64,000 nucleotides of DNA from Actinoallomurus purpureus (lineage in GTDB: Bacteria; Actinomycetota; Actinomycetes; Streptosporangiales; Streptosporangiaceae), in NCBI RefSeq assembly GCF_024055795.1, contig NZ_JAMXMY010000026.1:1-64000 (forward strand), given 5' to 3'. Position numbers and translations under genes: made by a program. The notes under the pieces are model-generated. The model searched no databases. It was given only the letters and a program-made list of their open reading frames with translations, and was not told the DNA's origin. This document shows, piece after piece, positions 52,398 through 60,332 of this stretch; positions within the stretch are counted from its first letter, which is position 1, and each line of letters starts with the position of its first letter.

Positions 52398-53615
52398 TCA
52401 ACCGCCGCGCCCGTGACTGATACCGCTCCCCTTCGACGCGGTGGAAGGCCATCGTGCCGAGAGGAGGGTCACGGCGAGGTTGGTGCCGACCAGCAGTGCC
52501 AGGGCCGTCCGCAAGGTGGTGGCGTCGGCGATGCCGCCGATGAGGGCGGGGCTGAGAATGAAGGCGCTGTAGCCGGCCGCGGTGGTCGTCGCCACCGCCT
52601 GCCCGGAACGGCCAGGGGCACTGCGTCCGGCGAGCGACAGCGCGGTCGGGACGATCGGGGCGACGGCCAGGCCCGTGAGCAGCAGGCCTGCGATCGCCGA
52701 AGCGGCCCCCGGCGCGCCGACGGCGCAGGCGATTCCCGCGGAGGCGAGGAGCCCTGCACCGAGCAGTACCCGGCGTTCTCCCCATCGCCGCAGCAGGCGG
52801 GCGGCGAGGAGCCGGCCGAGGAACGATGCCAGGTGGTAGCCGCCGATGCCCACTCCGGTGAGCGCGATGCTGGAGGAGCGATCCTGCCGCAGGTAGATCG
52901 CCAGGAAGCTCTCCAGCGCGCCGTCTCCGAAGAAGGTCACCGATACCACGGCGATGGCGAGCCCGACCGCCGGGATACGCCATACGCCTTGCTTCCGGTG
53001 GCCCGGATTCTCGCCGCGCCCGGCTTCCCGCCATGGCGGCAGGGACGCCCCGCTCACCGTCAGGCCCGCTGCGGCGAGGACACCCGCGAGGAGGAGGTAG
53101 ACGACGCGAAACCCGATGCCGATCGAAAGCAGCGATGCGCTGAGGGCGGCGCCCAGCAGCGCCCCGAGGCTGAACCCGGCATGCAGCCCGGTCATGACTT
53201 GGCGGTCGTAGGTCCGCTCGAAGTCGGCGCCGACCGTGTTGGCGCCGAGATCGATGAAGCTCACCATCAGGCCGTACATGACGAACACCGCGACCAGGGT
53301 GTCGGCTGAAACGACCCACCCGAGCAGCACGAAGGCCGCTGCGGTTCCGGTGAACCCGGTGAGGATGATCGGGCGGCGCCCGACCCGGTCGACCAGACGT
53401 CCGCCACCGAACAGGGTGATGACCCCGGCGGTCGCGGCGGCGGTCACCGCCATGCCCAGAGCGCCAGGCTTCAGACGCAGGGCGGACGCCAGTTCGGCCA
53501 GCTGAACGGCCCAGACCCCGACATGGAACCCCAGGACCAGAAAGAGGCCGGCGGCCAGAAGGTAATGGCGCTGCCGCGTGGACAGGCGGTAACGCGAGAC
53601 AGGAAGAAACGACAA
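52398..53615 (-). CDS. MFS transporter
   Basis: 405 residues from a TTG at 53615, chosen because GGAG lies 6 bases before it; a GTG at 53663 has none. About 12 hydrophobic segments. MFS loop GGGRLVDRVGRRPIILTG, then ADFERTYDRQVMTGLHAGFS in helix 5 region, and GRSGQAVATTTAAGYSAF near the end. Sugar- or drug-type MFS of the YbjJ/FucP-like shape (LHAGFSLGALLGAALSA). It is convergent with the aldolase-kinase pair and could import their sugar; that is inference. Confidence 0.85.
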   Translation of the reverse strand: MSFLPVSRYRLSTRQRHYLLAAGLFLVLGFHVGVWAVQLAELASALRLKPGALGMAVTAAATAGVITLFGGGRLVDRVGRRPIILTGFTGTAAAFVLLGWVVSADTLVAVFVMYGLMVSFIDLGANTVGADFERTYDRQVMTGLHAGFSLGALLGAALSASLLSIGIGFRVVYLLLAGVLAAAGLTVSGASLPPWREAGRGENPGHRKQGVWRIPAVGLAIAVVSVTFFGDGALESFLAIYLRQDRSSSIALTGVGIGGYHLASFLGRLLAARLLRRWGERRVLLGAGLLASAGIACAVGAPGAASAIAGLLLTGLAVAPIVPTALSLAGRSAPGRSGQAVATTTAAGYSAFILSPALIGGIADATTLRTALALLVGTNLAVTLLSARWPSTASKGSGISHGRGG

Positions 53616-53877
53616 GGATGACTCCAGCAAGGAGGCGGGACAGATACCGCGTCCAGGCAGCACAAAACGGCCGGTGATACACCGGCCGCGCTGTCATCGA
53701 GAAGAGCGGACGCGCGGGCTCACCGCGCGCAGGCTGTCTCCCCCTCGCCCAGCTCTCCCTCTTGGTGCCGAGTCACGAGCCGCACCTTAGCCGACTGATC
53801 CGCCGGCGCAAACGGTTATCGCGCCGCTCACCCGGCTCGCTGAACCGTCCGCTCAGGCCCCAGCCGCCGCGAGCTGT

Positions 53878-54771
53878 CTATCGCATGGAGCAGATCGCGG
53901 ATCCGATCACGGACGTCACGGCATCCGGGTGCGATATGAGTGTCAGGTGAGAGCCGCCGTGGAACTCGGTGATCTTCGAGTGCGCCCGGTGGGCCATGGA
54001 CCGCTCTGAGGCCGGGGTGATGATCCGGTCGCCGGTGCTGATGAAGTACCAGGACGGGATCGTCTTCCACGCCGCGGCCTTCGACGGCGTCATGAACGCG
54101 CTGGTCGAGGCGGCTCGCTGGGAGGCCCACAGGCGTACGGCGGTGTCCTGCGGCAGGTCCGGGGCGAACGAATGGACGAAGACGTTCTGCTTGAGATACA
54201 GGTCGGTCGCTCCCTGGGGTGCTCCCGGGTAGGGCGCCTTGTCGTAGAGGGTGGCCGCGTCCTTGTTGAGGTCGGAGTCGGAGCCGCTGAGCCCGCCGGT
54301 GGTCTCCCCGATGTCCGGCGCCGCGGCGTCGACGTACACGAGGGCTTTGACGTTCGGAACGCCCGCGGCGGCGTTCGTGATCACCGAGCCTCCGTAGGAG
54401 TGTCCGACGAGCACGATCGGGCCGGGGACGGTCTTCAGAAAGTCGGCGACGGTCGCGGCGTCGCTCGTCAGGTTTCGCAGCGGATTCGCTATCGCCCGCG
54501 CGTCATAGCCCGCTCGCCGTAGAGCGTCCACCTCGCCGTTCCAACTCGAGGTGTCGGCCCAGGCTCCATGGACCAGGACGACCGTCGGCCTGGACCGGGC
54601 CGGCGGCCGGCAGGGCAGCGGCGGGGTCGCGAGGGTGGACGAGGCCCGCGCCGTCGTGGCCGCCTGGGCGTTGACCGTCGACGGCGCCCCCACCGACGTG
54701 GCGACCACGGTGAGCGCCGCCACGAATGTGACCGTCTTTCCGCCGGGTGAGCGTCTCATTTGTCCCGTCAT
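53878..54771 (-). CDS. Secreted alpha/beta hydrolase (EstC/salicylate-esterase-like)
   Basis: 297 residues with a Sec signal (TVTFVAALTVVATSVGAPST, cleaved near VNAQAA). Hydrolase core: VVLVHGAWADTSSWNG, nucleophile in VLVGHSYGGSVITNAA, aspartate in STGDRIITP and histidine in FHGGSHLTLISHP. This matches the short secreted esterase-like hydrolases common in actinomycetes. Start at the first or fifth codon (ATG). Substrate unknown. Confidence 0.85.
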   Translation of the reverse strand: MTGQMRRSPGGKTVTFVAALTVVATSVGAPSTVNAQAATTARASSTLATPPLPCRPPARSRPTVVLVHGAWADTSSWNGEVDALRRAGYDARAIANPLRNLTSDAATVADFLKTVPGPIVLVGHSYGGSVITNAAAGVPNVKALVYVDAAAPDIGETTGGLSGSDSDLNKDAATLYDKAPYPGAPQGATDLYLKQNVFVHSFAPDLPQDTAVRLWASQRAASTSAFMTPSKAAAWKTIPSWYFISTGDRIITPASERSMAHRAHSKITEFHGGSHLTLISHPDAVTSVIGSAICSMR

Positions 54772-54894
54772 CGGGGCATGATTCCTCGGACCACGGCGCG
54801 ATTAACTCAAAGAGGCCTAAAGCGTCAGCGGCCAGTACTGCAACGGCAGTTAGGTGAGTGGGTAGCCGCGGCGTTTGTAGTGACTGAGGCGTCG

Positions 54895-54968
54895 GCGCTC
54901 GCGCGCAGCTGGATCGGGGCGTCGGCTGCGTCGCGGTCAACCCGGGGAGCATGCGGCGCACTGGTGAT
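54895..54968 (+). pseudogene. Left fragment of a second pfkB kinase gene, cut by the mobile element
   Basis: Matches about 51761-51834 of the intact kinase gene nearly base for base (shared run GGATCGGGGCGTCGG). It has an extra A in GGTCAACCCGG that shifts the frame. It stops at GGTGAT, where the element's inverted repeat begins. Confidence 0.85.
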
Positions 54969-55018
54969 GGCCCTCCGCTCGGGTCGGTGCGACCAAGTGA
55001 AAAGTAGCTGTATGTAAC
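54969..55018 (+). repeat. Left terminal inverted repeat of the 5-kb element
   Basis: Begins GGCCCTCCGCTCGGGTCG and ends TAGCTGTATGTAAC. Pairs with 59927-59976 on the other strand with about seven mismatches. Confidence 0.85.
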
Positions 55019-55439
55019 GTCTCGAGCTCGTTGCGTAGCGATCGCGCCTCAGTGATACCGATCAGTAGCCACATGGTTACAGAACGTGTTTCTTCTGGCC
55101 TTCTATGCGGATCGGAAGAAAGGCCCAGTCATCATGCGGCGGGAGTGAGAGCGCCTCCAGGCAGGCCATCAACCATCGCAAGCAGATCCGCGAGTTGGAC
55201 CCACCTGAACCTGTACGGGCGGCTGGAGCTGGACATGACCAACCACCTCGACCTCGACCTCGATCTCGACGACCAGGGCGCGGCCTGACTGGCGTCGAGG
55301 AGTCCAGGAACGGCCAGTAGCGGTGAGAATGATCTCGCCGGTTACGCTCCTTTGCCGACAAGATCTCACCGCTACGGCTGTCCACCGGTTCCTCAACCCC
55401 GAACGCGTTTGACGCGGAGCCTCGGCATGCTATTCACTA
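55019..55439. other. Non-coding left part of the element with a 12-base inverted repeat
   Basis: GTAGCGGTGAGA (55317-55328) and TCTCACCGCTAC (55364-55375) form a perfect inverted repeat with a 35-base spacer. A short frame around 55200-55288 (THLNLYGRLELD, then an Asp/Leu run) might be a worn transposase C-terminus, but this is weak. No intact gene is seen. Confidence 0.4.
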
Positions 55440-55443
55440 TGAG

Positions 55444-55461
55444 TATACACTCAATGAGTAG
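55444..55461. promoter_or_regulatory. Candidate PadR operator before the secreted-protein gene
   Basis: TATACACTCAATGAGTAG differs by one base from the site just upstream of the PadR gene (59391-59408). It overlaps the palindrome TGAGT-ATAC-ACTCA (55440-55453) and ends 12 bases before the ATG. Confidence 0.65.
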
Positions 55462-55473
55462 AGGGGATTTGTC

Positions 55474-55956
55474 ATGCCACGTCGATCTCTGCACCTACTG
55501 CTCGGCTCGGGCGCGGTCGCGCTGGCCGCCGCTGTCACGATGGGCGCCGGCGGCGACGGCGCCTCTGCCGGCACCTTGGTGCACAAGGCGAGCCAGACCG
55601 CGTCGCAAGGGTTCACCGAGTCGAAGGCGAGCCAGACCGCGTCGCATTGGTTCACCCAAATCGAGCCGGCCAAGGGCCTGACCGTGTTCCTGCGCAACGG
55701 GTCCACGCCGACCTCGGCCGGCAAATACCGGATCGCTGTCCAGGTGACCTCCCGGCGCCACAACGCCCTGTCCTGCTTCGCAGAACGGCGCGACGGCGAG
55801 GACCTCAGCCGGGGGCACACCATCGCCGCCGGAAACACCGCACCGGTCATCATCGCCACGGCCGTGCCGGCCGGCACGCAGTACAACTTGATCTGCTTTG
55901 GCACAGCACAAGGCCGGGAGATGCTGAACGGCACGATCACCGAGACCTCCCGATGA
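55474..55956 (+). CDS. Secreted hypothetical protein with an internal duplication
   Basis: 160 residues from the ATG at 55474 (AGAGGGG upstream). Sec-type signal (RRSLHLLLGSGAVALAAAVT), then a duplicated segment KASQTASQGFTESK / KASQTASHWFTQIE encoded by a 39-base direct repeat. A probable beta-sandwich follows (LTVFLRNGSTPTSAGKYRIA, VIIATAVPAGTQYNLICFG) with two cysteines (LSCFAER and LICFG) that could pair. I do not recognise a family. It shares a PadR-type operator with the exporter genes on the same mobile element, which suggests a joint role in export or defence. Confidence 0.65.
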   Translation: MPRRSLHLLLGSGAVALAAAVTMGAGGDGASAGTLVHKASQTASQGFTESKASQTASHWFTQIEPAKGLTVFLRNGSTPTSAGKYRIAVQVTSRRHNALSCFAERRDGEDLSRGHTIAAGNTAPVIIATAVPAGTQYNLICFGTAQGREMLNGTITETSR

Positions 55957-56145
55957 CCCCCGAGTGCGAAGGACCTCGGCCGTAGCCGAAAAAATCGGCT
56001 GCGAAATCGGTCCGCCTCACCCTCCCGCATGGCCCCGGCGTTCTCGCGTCATGAGACGGAGCGGGGATCAGGGGTTGATCGCGATGGGTATGTCGCCGCG
56101 GCGGAAGACGACGATGCCCCGTTAGCGAACTGGCCCTGCTTGCGC

Positions 56146-56520
56146 CGGTCGACCGGCGCAAGCAGGGCATGAAACGCTCGCTGCTGGTCGACGGGTGCGG
56201 CATTCCACTGGGCCGCACGATCTGGCCCGGTCAGGTCGCGTTTGTCGAGCAGGGCACGGGTCTTGCCGGAGTCGTAGGGTGCTTGCCCCGGCCAACCGCA
56301 ATGACTCCCCGCTGCTGGCCCCCCCACCACCCTGGACAAGCTGGATGATCTGGGACCGCTGCCCGGCGACATCACCGTCCATCTGGACGCTGGCCCTCAG
56401 CGAAATCATGTGCCCCGAGGCCGGCGAGGTCCACTATGACGGGCGAGAAAGCGCCGGACCAGGCCATCTGACGCTGGCACATCGAGCGGACCAACGCCTG
56501 GCACAACGCCTTCGGCCGGC
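56146..56520 (+). pseudogene. Scrambled fragments of an IS5-family transposase
   Basis: Plus-strand pieces in order: KQGMKRSLLVDGCGIPLGR (about 56155-56212), NRNDSPLLAP then TLDKLDDLGPLPGDITVHLD (about 56298-56393), and WHIERTNAWHNAFGRL (about 56471-56520). The piece YDSGKTRALLDKRDLTG, which belongs after HLDAG, is present but inverted and placed earlier (about 56225-56275, minus strand). Dead transposase. Confidence 0.75.
56397..56443 (+). pseudogene. 47-base fragment of an ABC ATPase gene
   Basis: Reads SEIMCPEAGEVHYDGRE on the plus strand and matches codons for SGIMCPETGEVHYDGRR in the intact ATPase gene on the minus strand near 58665-58711, with about six base changes. It sits inside the IS5 fragments in place of the displaced piece. 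Confidence 0.75.
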
Positions 56521-56526
56521 TACACG

Positions 56527-56736
56527 GTGCTGGCGGTGAACCCCTTGCAGGCCGCTCGCTATCGCGAGCGCGTGGCGGTCTCGGGTGCCAAGAGCGACGC
56601 GGCAGACGCGCACATGCTGGCTGGCATGGTCCGCACCGACTCCCACCAACTGCGTCCCATCGCTGGCGACAGTCCGCAGGCCAAGGCGGTCAAGGTCGTC
56701 ACCCGCATGCACAAGACGCTGATCTGGGAACGCGGG
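56527..56736 (+). pseudogene. N-terminal fragment of an IS110-family transposase
   Basis: VLAVNPLQAARYRERVAVSG, AKSDAADAHMLAGMVRTDSH and QLRPIAGDSPQAKAVKVVTR are the conserved DEDD-domain segments of IS110 transposases (the SDAADA motif included). The frame breaks after LIWER at a hairpin. The remaining two thirds of the gene are absent. Confidence 0.85.
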
Positions 56737-56741
56737 CCCTT

Positions 56742-56767
56742 CCCCCCGCCTCGGGTGAGGCGGGGGG
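56742..56767. terminator. Strong hairpin between the IS fragments and the exporter genes
   Basis: CCCCCCGCCTC and GAGGCGGGGGG pair across a four-base loop (GGGT). It lies about 100 bases after the stop of the minus-strand permease and is a good terminator for that operon. Confidence 0.65.
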
Positions 56768-56869
56768 CTATCGGCTGTCTGCGGCGGGAACGGCAAGGGA
56801 CTTATCGGTCGCTCGGGCGCGGCGCTGAACCGGGCGGGATCGGCCCTTGACCTGCGGCCGGTGCGCTGA

Positions 56870-58186
56870 TCATTCCGTGCGGAGGCGGCCGGGGGAGACC
56901 GCGCGCTGGAGCCGGTGCTGTGACGCCTTGGTGGCGAGCGTCGCCGCCAGTACGCCGAGTGCGGCCATGAGGACGGCATTCGTCACCGGCCACAGCGCCC
57001 AGGTCTCGTTGTGCAGTGCCCTTGCTAGGGGGAGGAGACCGATCAGCGCCGCGACGGAGCAGGGCAGGACCGCGGCGATGATCCCCTGCCGCGTGAGAAC
57101 ACGGCGCAACTCGCCGTCGGCGACGCCGGCGGCTCGCAGCGTGGCCAGCACCGGGCCATGCTCCATGAGGTACTCGGCCTGGTGCGTGATGAGGGCGGCC
57201 GCCGCCACGGCCATTCCCACAAGCAGCGCCAGGTCGACGAGGGTGAAGCTGGTCAGCCAGAACGGATCGAGCGTGTGCCGGGCGTCCATGAACCCCGCCT
57301 GGATCCACCCGGTGCCGCTGCCGATGGCCACGGCCAGGCCGAGGATGGACATCGTGCGGCCCCACGGGCGGGTGTCGGCCTCCAGGGCGCGGGCCGCGAG
57401 CAGCGTTTCCGCCGATCGTGCTCGGCGCCCGGCGATTCGGGCGGACGCCCAGACCAGCCGGCTCGCGGAGAGCATCAGCCCGACAGCGGACAATCCGGCG
57501 CCGAGAAGGATGGCGAACGGGCGGTACGGCATCTGAACACCGACGACCAGGGCGACCATGGGGATGCAGCCCAGCACCGGGACCAAGAGTACATACCGGC
57601 CGGGTGGCCTCCGGGTGGCGCGGCGGATCACGCCCAGCGGACTGGTCACGACATGGCGCCCGGCAAGCAGGCCGGAGACGGTTGCGACGGCGATGACCAG
57701 GGCCATGGCGGCTAGGCCCGGGACCGGAGGCACCCCGGCTGCCGTCGTCGGCAGGTGCAGCAGGAGCCCGCGGATCGACCACTCCAGCAGGACGTAGGCG
57801 ATGGCGCCGCACACCGTGCCGAGCGCGGCGGAGCGGGTCGTCTCCAACGCACCGAGCAGCCTCACCTCCCCGGGCGTCGCCCCGGCAAGTCGCAGCGCGG
57901 CGAGCCGTCGCTCCCGGTCCGCGGACGCCAGCCGTCCCGTCTGGTAGAGGAAGGCGGCGACCGGAAGGATCATCAGGCCGAATGCGAAGGCGACACCGGG
58001 ACGCGTGCCCCGGTTGGCGATGGGGCCCAGCCGGTCGTCGAGTTGCCCGTTCAGGGTGAGCACGTTGGCCGCGCCGAACAGGAAGCAGGTGGCCAGCGCA
58101 GCCCCTGCGGCGACGAGTCGGGCACGGGCGCGCTCGGCACGTGACCCACCGCGTCCGAGCATTCCGGCGACTTGGAAAAAGGTCAT
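56870..58186 (-). CDS. FtsX-like ABC exporter permease
   Basis: 438 residues from the ATG at 58186, which overlaps the ATPase stop (TGATG). About eight hydrophobic segments, arranged as two FtsX-like blocks (FAFGLMILPVAAFLYQTGRL with ERRLAALRLAGATPGEVRLL, later LVGMAVAAAALITHQAEYLM with LATLRAAGVADGELRRVL). The RLAGATPGEVR and RAAGVADGELR cytoplasmic motifs mark this subfamily. With the ATPase it forms a MacB/LolCD-like transporter for peptides or lipids. Carried on the mobile element under PadR control. Confidence 0.85.
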   Translation of the reverse strand: MTFFQVAGMLGRGGSRAERARARLVAAGAALATCFLFGAANVLTLNGQLDDRLGPIANRGTRPGVAFAFGLMILPVAAFLYQTGRLASADRERRLAALRLAGATPGEVRLLGALETTRSAALGTVCGAIAYVLLEWSIRGLLLHLPTTAAGVPPVPGLAAMALVIAVATVSGLLAGRHVVTSPLGVIRRATRRPPGRYVLLVPVLGCIPMVALVVGVQMPYRPFAILLGAGLSAVGLMLSASRLVWASARIAGRRARSAETLLAARALEADTRPWGRTMSILGLAVAIGSGTGWIQAGFMDARHTLDPFWLTSFTLVDLALLVGMAVAAAALITHQAEYLMEHGPVLATLRAAGVADGELRRVLTRQGIIAAVLPCSVAALIGLLPLARALHNETWALWPVTNAVLMAALGVLAATLATKASQHRLQRAVSPGRLRTE

Positions 58187-58854
58187 CACACGACCACCCC
58201 CGCAGCCGCCCCATCGCGCACCACGATCTCCCGGTCGGCGTGCGCGGCGACCCGGTTGTCGTGGGTGACGATGACGACCGTGGAACCGTTCACCCGGGCG
58301 GCTTCCAGCAGCAGGCCCAGAACCCTCTCGCCGGCGACGGAGTCCAGCGCCCCGGTCGGCTCGTCGGCGAAGACCACCTTCGGGCCGGTGACCAGCGCGC
58401 GAGCCACCGCGACACGCTGAAGCTGGCCTCCGGACAGTTCTCCGGGCCGCGCGTCTGCGACGTCAAGCGCGTCCATCCGTTCCAGCCAGGCACGGGCCAC
58501 CGTCGCGGACTCCTCACGGCCGTTTCCGCCGAACAGCAGCGGCAACGCGACGTTCTCCGCCGCGGTCAGCTCAGGGACGAGTCGGCCGAACTGGAAGACG
58601 ACGCCGAACGCCTCACGGCGCAGCCGGGTGCGCGCCGCCTCGTCGAGCGTGTCGATCCGCCGCCCGTCATAGTGGACCTCGCCCGTCTCGGGACACATGA
58701 TCCCGCTGAGGCAGTGCAGCAGCGTCGACTTCCCCGAGCCGCTCGGCCCGGTGATCGCGACGATCTCACCGGACCCGATCGCGACGGACACACCGCGCAG
58801 CGCGCGCGTACGGCCGAACGCCTTCTCGATACGGCGAGCTTCCAGCAAAGTCAT
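58186..58854 (-). CDS. ABC exporter ATPase (LolD/MacB type)
   Basis: 222 residues. Walker A GPSGSGKSTLLHCLSG, Q-loop FGVVFQFGRLVPELTAAEN, signature LSGGQLQRVAVARAL, Walker B VVFADEPTGALD and switch VIVTHDNRVAAHAD. Typical length for LolD/MacB-class ATPases. Its ATG overlaps the PadR stop by four bases, so regulator, ATPase and permease form one translationally coupled operon. Confidence 0.92.
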   Translation of the reverse strand: MTLLEARRIEKAFGRTRALRGVSVAIGSGEIVAITGPSGSGKSTLLHCLSGIMCPETGEVHYDGRRIDTLDEAARTRLRREAFGVVFQFGRLVPELTAAENVALPLLFGGNGREESATVARAWLERMDALDVADARPGELSGGQLQRVAVARALVTGPKVVFADEPTGALDSVAGERVLGLLLEAARVNGSTVVIVTHDNRVAAHADREIVVRDGAAAGVVV

Positions 58855-59381
58855 GTGCGGATCTCCTGGGTGAGTTCGTCGATGCGCTGCCGGGCCGTCT
58901 CCAGCCAGCGCAGATCGGCGTCGAGGTGGTACAAGGCATAGTCGGTGGCGAGGAGCTCGCCCGCCGAAATCCCCGCGGTGTTCTTGCGGGCGGTCAGCTC
59001 GCGCATCCGCTCCAGGTGGGCGGCACGCTGCCGCAGCAGGTATCCGTCCGCCGTTCCCTCGGCGATCAGCGCCAGGACGACCCGCACGAACAGCGCGCTG
59101 GAGACGTAGGGCGCGGGCGGCTCGATCTCGGCCAGCCAGCGGTGCACCTCATCCGCGCCGTCTCCGGTGATCTCATAGACGGTACGTTCGGGCCCACCCT
59201 CCTTCGCGGTGCCGCTCACGGCGACCTTTCCGTCACGCTCAAGGCGCTGCAGGGTGGCGTACACCTGTCCGTACGCGATCGGCTTCACTCCGGGAAGCCG
59301 ATCGTCGTGCTCGCGTTTGAGCTCGTAACCGTGCTTGGGCCGCTCGGTAAGCAGGCCGAGCAGGATGTGCCCGGTAGACAT
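58851..59381 (-). CDS. PadR-family repressor of the element's exporter operon
   Basis: 176 residues from the ATG at 59381, reading MSTGHILLGLLTERPKHGYE; an upstream frame start is less likely. The winged helix continues YGQVYATLQRLERDGKVAVS and GPERTVYEITGDGADEVHRW, typical of PadR. The C-terminal helices are RAAHLERMRELTARKN and LATDYALYHLDADLRWLETA (PadR-s2, Vir_act_alpha_C type). A likely operator lies 10 bases upstream. Such PadR-ABC units usually sense and export an antibiotic or peptide. Confidence 0.9.
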   Translation of the reverse strand: MSTGHILLGLLTERPKHGYELKREHDDRLPGVKPIAYGQVYATLQRLERDGKVAVSGTAKEGGPERTVYEITGDGADEVHRWLAEIEPPAPYVSSALFVRVVLALIAEGTADGYLLRQRAAHLERMRELTARKNTAGISAGELLATDYALYHLDADLRWLETARQRIDELTQEIRT

Positions 59382-59390
59382 GCAAGCGAA

Positions 59391-59408
59391 TATACACTCA
59401 ATGAATAG
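59391..59408. promoter_or_regulatory. Candidate PadR operator before the PadR-exporter operon
   Basis: On the plus strand TATACACTCAATGAATAG, one base different from the site at 55444-55461. It lies 10 bases upstream of the PadR ATG, as expected for autorepression. Confidence 0.65.
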
Positions 59409-59706
59409 TCGGTCAAGCAAGAGTCGGCCTCTCCTCCCGAACGCGGCCCCGAGGCCAAACCGGAACCGTCACCGCAGGTCACGCGGCGAACATGACACGC
59501 AGGGATAAGAGGGCAACATTCGGCGGACTCCTCTGCCCTGCCGCGCTGTACGTCGCCCCTTGGGTTCACAGCGAACCGGATACGCCCATCAGAGTTCAAA
59601 GCCGCCCTCAGGCTCGCTGAGGATCCCTCAGTTCGCCGCGAACTCTGGGCTTTCTCGGGGTCCCGATAGTCCTGGCCGAAAAACCAACGGATATCGCCGA
59701 CCTGCG
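59409..59706. other. Non-coding segment between the PadR promoter and the resolvase remnant
   Basis: About 300 bases. Short inverted motifs are visible (for example TTCGCCGCGAA near 59634), but no gene. If the element was Tn3-like, the res site could lie here; I cannot identify it. Confidence 0.3.
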
Positions 59707-59926
59707 CTAACGCGGAGTCTCCGCGTCCGTCGTCCCCGTCGTCTTGGTGCGGTCGAGGACGCGGTAGACGGTCGCACGACCGACGGAGAAGACCTCCATG
59801 AGTTCGGCGATGGTGTAGTCGCCGGTGGCGTGCATCCGCACCAGTTCCGCTTGCTGGCGGGCGGTGAGCTTGGGCTGTTTGCCCTTGAGCTTGCCGCGGG
59901 AGTCCCCAGCGGACGCACAACGGCCG
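59707..59926 (-). pseudogene. C-terminal fragment of a serine resolvase/invertase
   Basis: Minus-strand frame ending at 59707: SRGKLKGKQPKLTARQQAEL, VRMHATGDYTIAELMEVFSV, GRATVYRVLDRTKTTG. This is the helix-turn-helix DNA-binding end of Tn3/Hin-type serine recombinases. The catalytic domain is missing: upstream the sequence becomes the element's right inverted repeat. Confidence 0.8.
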
Positions 59927-59976
59927 GTTACTCAGAGCTACATTTCATCTGGTCGCGTCGACCCGAGCGGAGGGCC
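59927..59976 (-). repeat. Right terminal inverted repeat of the 5-kb element
   Basis: On the minus strand it begins GGCCCTCCGCTCGGGTCG and ends CTCTGAGTAAC. Directly followed on the plus strand by the target duplication GTGAT. Confidence 0.85.
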
Positions 59977-59981
59977 GTGAT

Positions 59982-60148
59982 GACCGTCGGCGAGAGGATC
60001 GAAGTGCTGGCGTTCGCCGTCGAGGTCGTCGACACGACCGGCTGCAGCGGCGCTGGTGGCTCAGGGGATCGGCAGCGACCACGGGGAGTTCGACCTTGCC
60101 GCGGCCGACGCGTTCGCCGCACACGCCCGGCCCGTGGAAGTGAGCTGA
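59982..60148 (+). pseudogene. Right fragment of the second pfkB kinase gene
   Basis: Continues the left fragment: EVLAFAVEVVDTTGC is kept (intact copy: EVPAFAVEVVDTTGC), then about 87 bases including the catalytic GDAFSAGF segment are deleted between short GGCTGC repeats, then LVAQGIGSDHGEFDLAAADA to a stop. Homologous to 51835-52083 of the intact gene. Inactive even without the insertion. Confidence 0.85.
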
Positions 60149-60332
60149 CCAGCCCGTCCGCCGGCGTTCACGCGTTGTGAAGGACATCGATCGGCCGGCC
60201 TGCGCCTTTGATGCGGTATGCCGCCAAGCGCGTGAATTTTGAGTTACACGCCGTGTCGTCCGTCCTGTCCGCGCTCCGCCGCGCCAAGCTGAGAGCCCCC
60301 TTACCCCGGTCCAGCTTTTGCGAGGATTCCCG

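Larger units (their letters stand above)
54969..59976. mobile_element. 5,008-bp transposon-like element with 50-bp inverted ends and 5-bp target duplication
   Basis: Left end 54969-55018 and right end 59927-59976 are inverted copies, both starting GGCCCTCCGCTCGGGTCG and matching at about 43 of 50 positions. The flanks are GTGAT at 54964-54968 and GTGAT at 59977-59981, and removing the element with one GTGAT rejoins a continuous pfkB-like sequence. A 5-bp duplication, long inverted repeats and a resolvase remnant just inside the right end fit a Tn3-type element. No intact transposase is inside. Cargo: a secreted protein, an ABC exporter pair, a PadR regulator and IS debris. It was probably moved by a transposase supplied in trans or since lost. 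Confidence 0.82.

Noticed and set aside
54781-54894. Possible insertion-sequence end reading LPLQYWPLTL and a stop on the minus strand
   Set aside because: Too short and with an internal stop just upstream; I cannot tie it to a family.
55200-55288. Frame THLNLYGRLELD as a Tn3 transposase C-terminus
   Set aside because: Resemblance is loose and it lies about 200 bases or more from the inverted repeat, where a Tn3 transposase should end close by; kept only as a remark.
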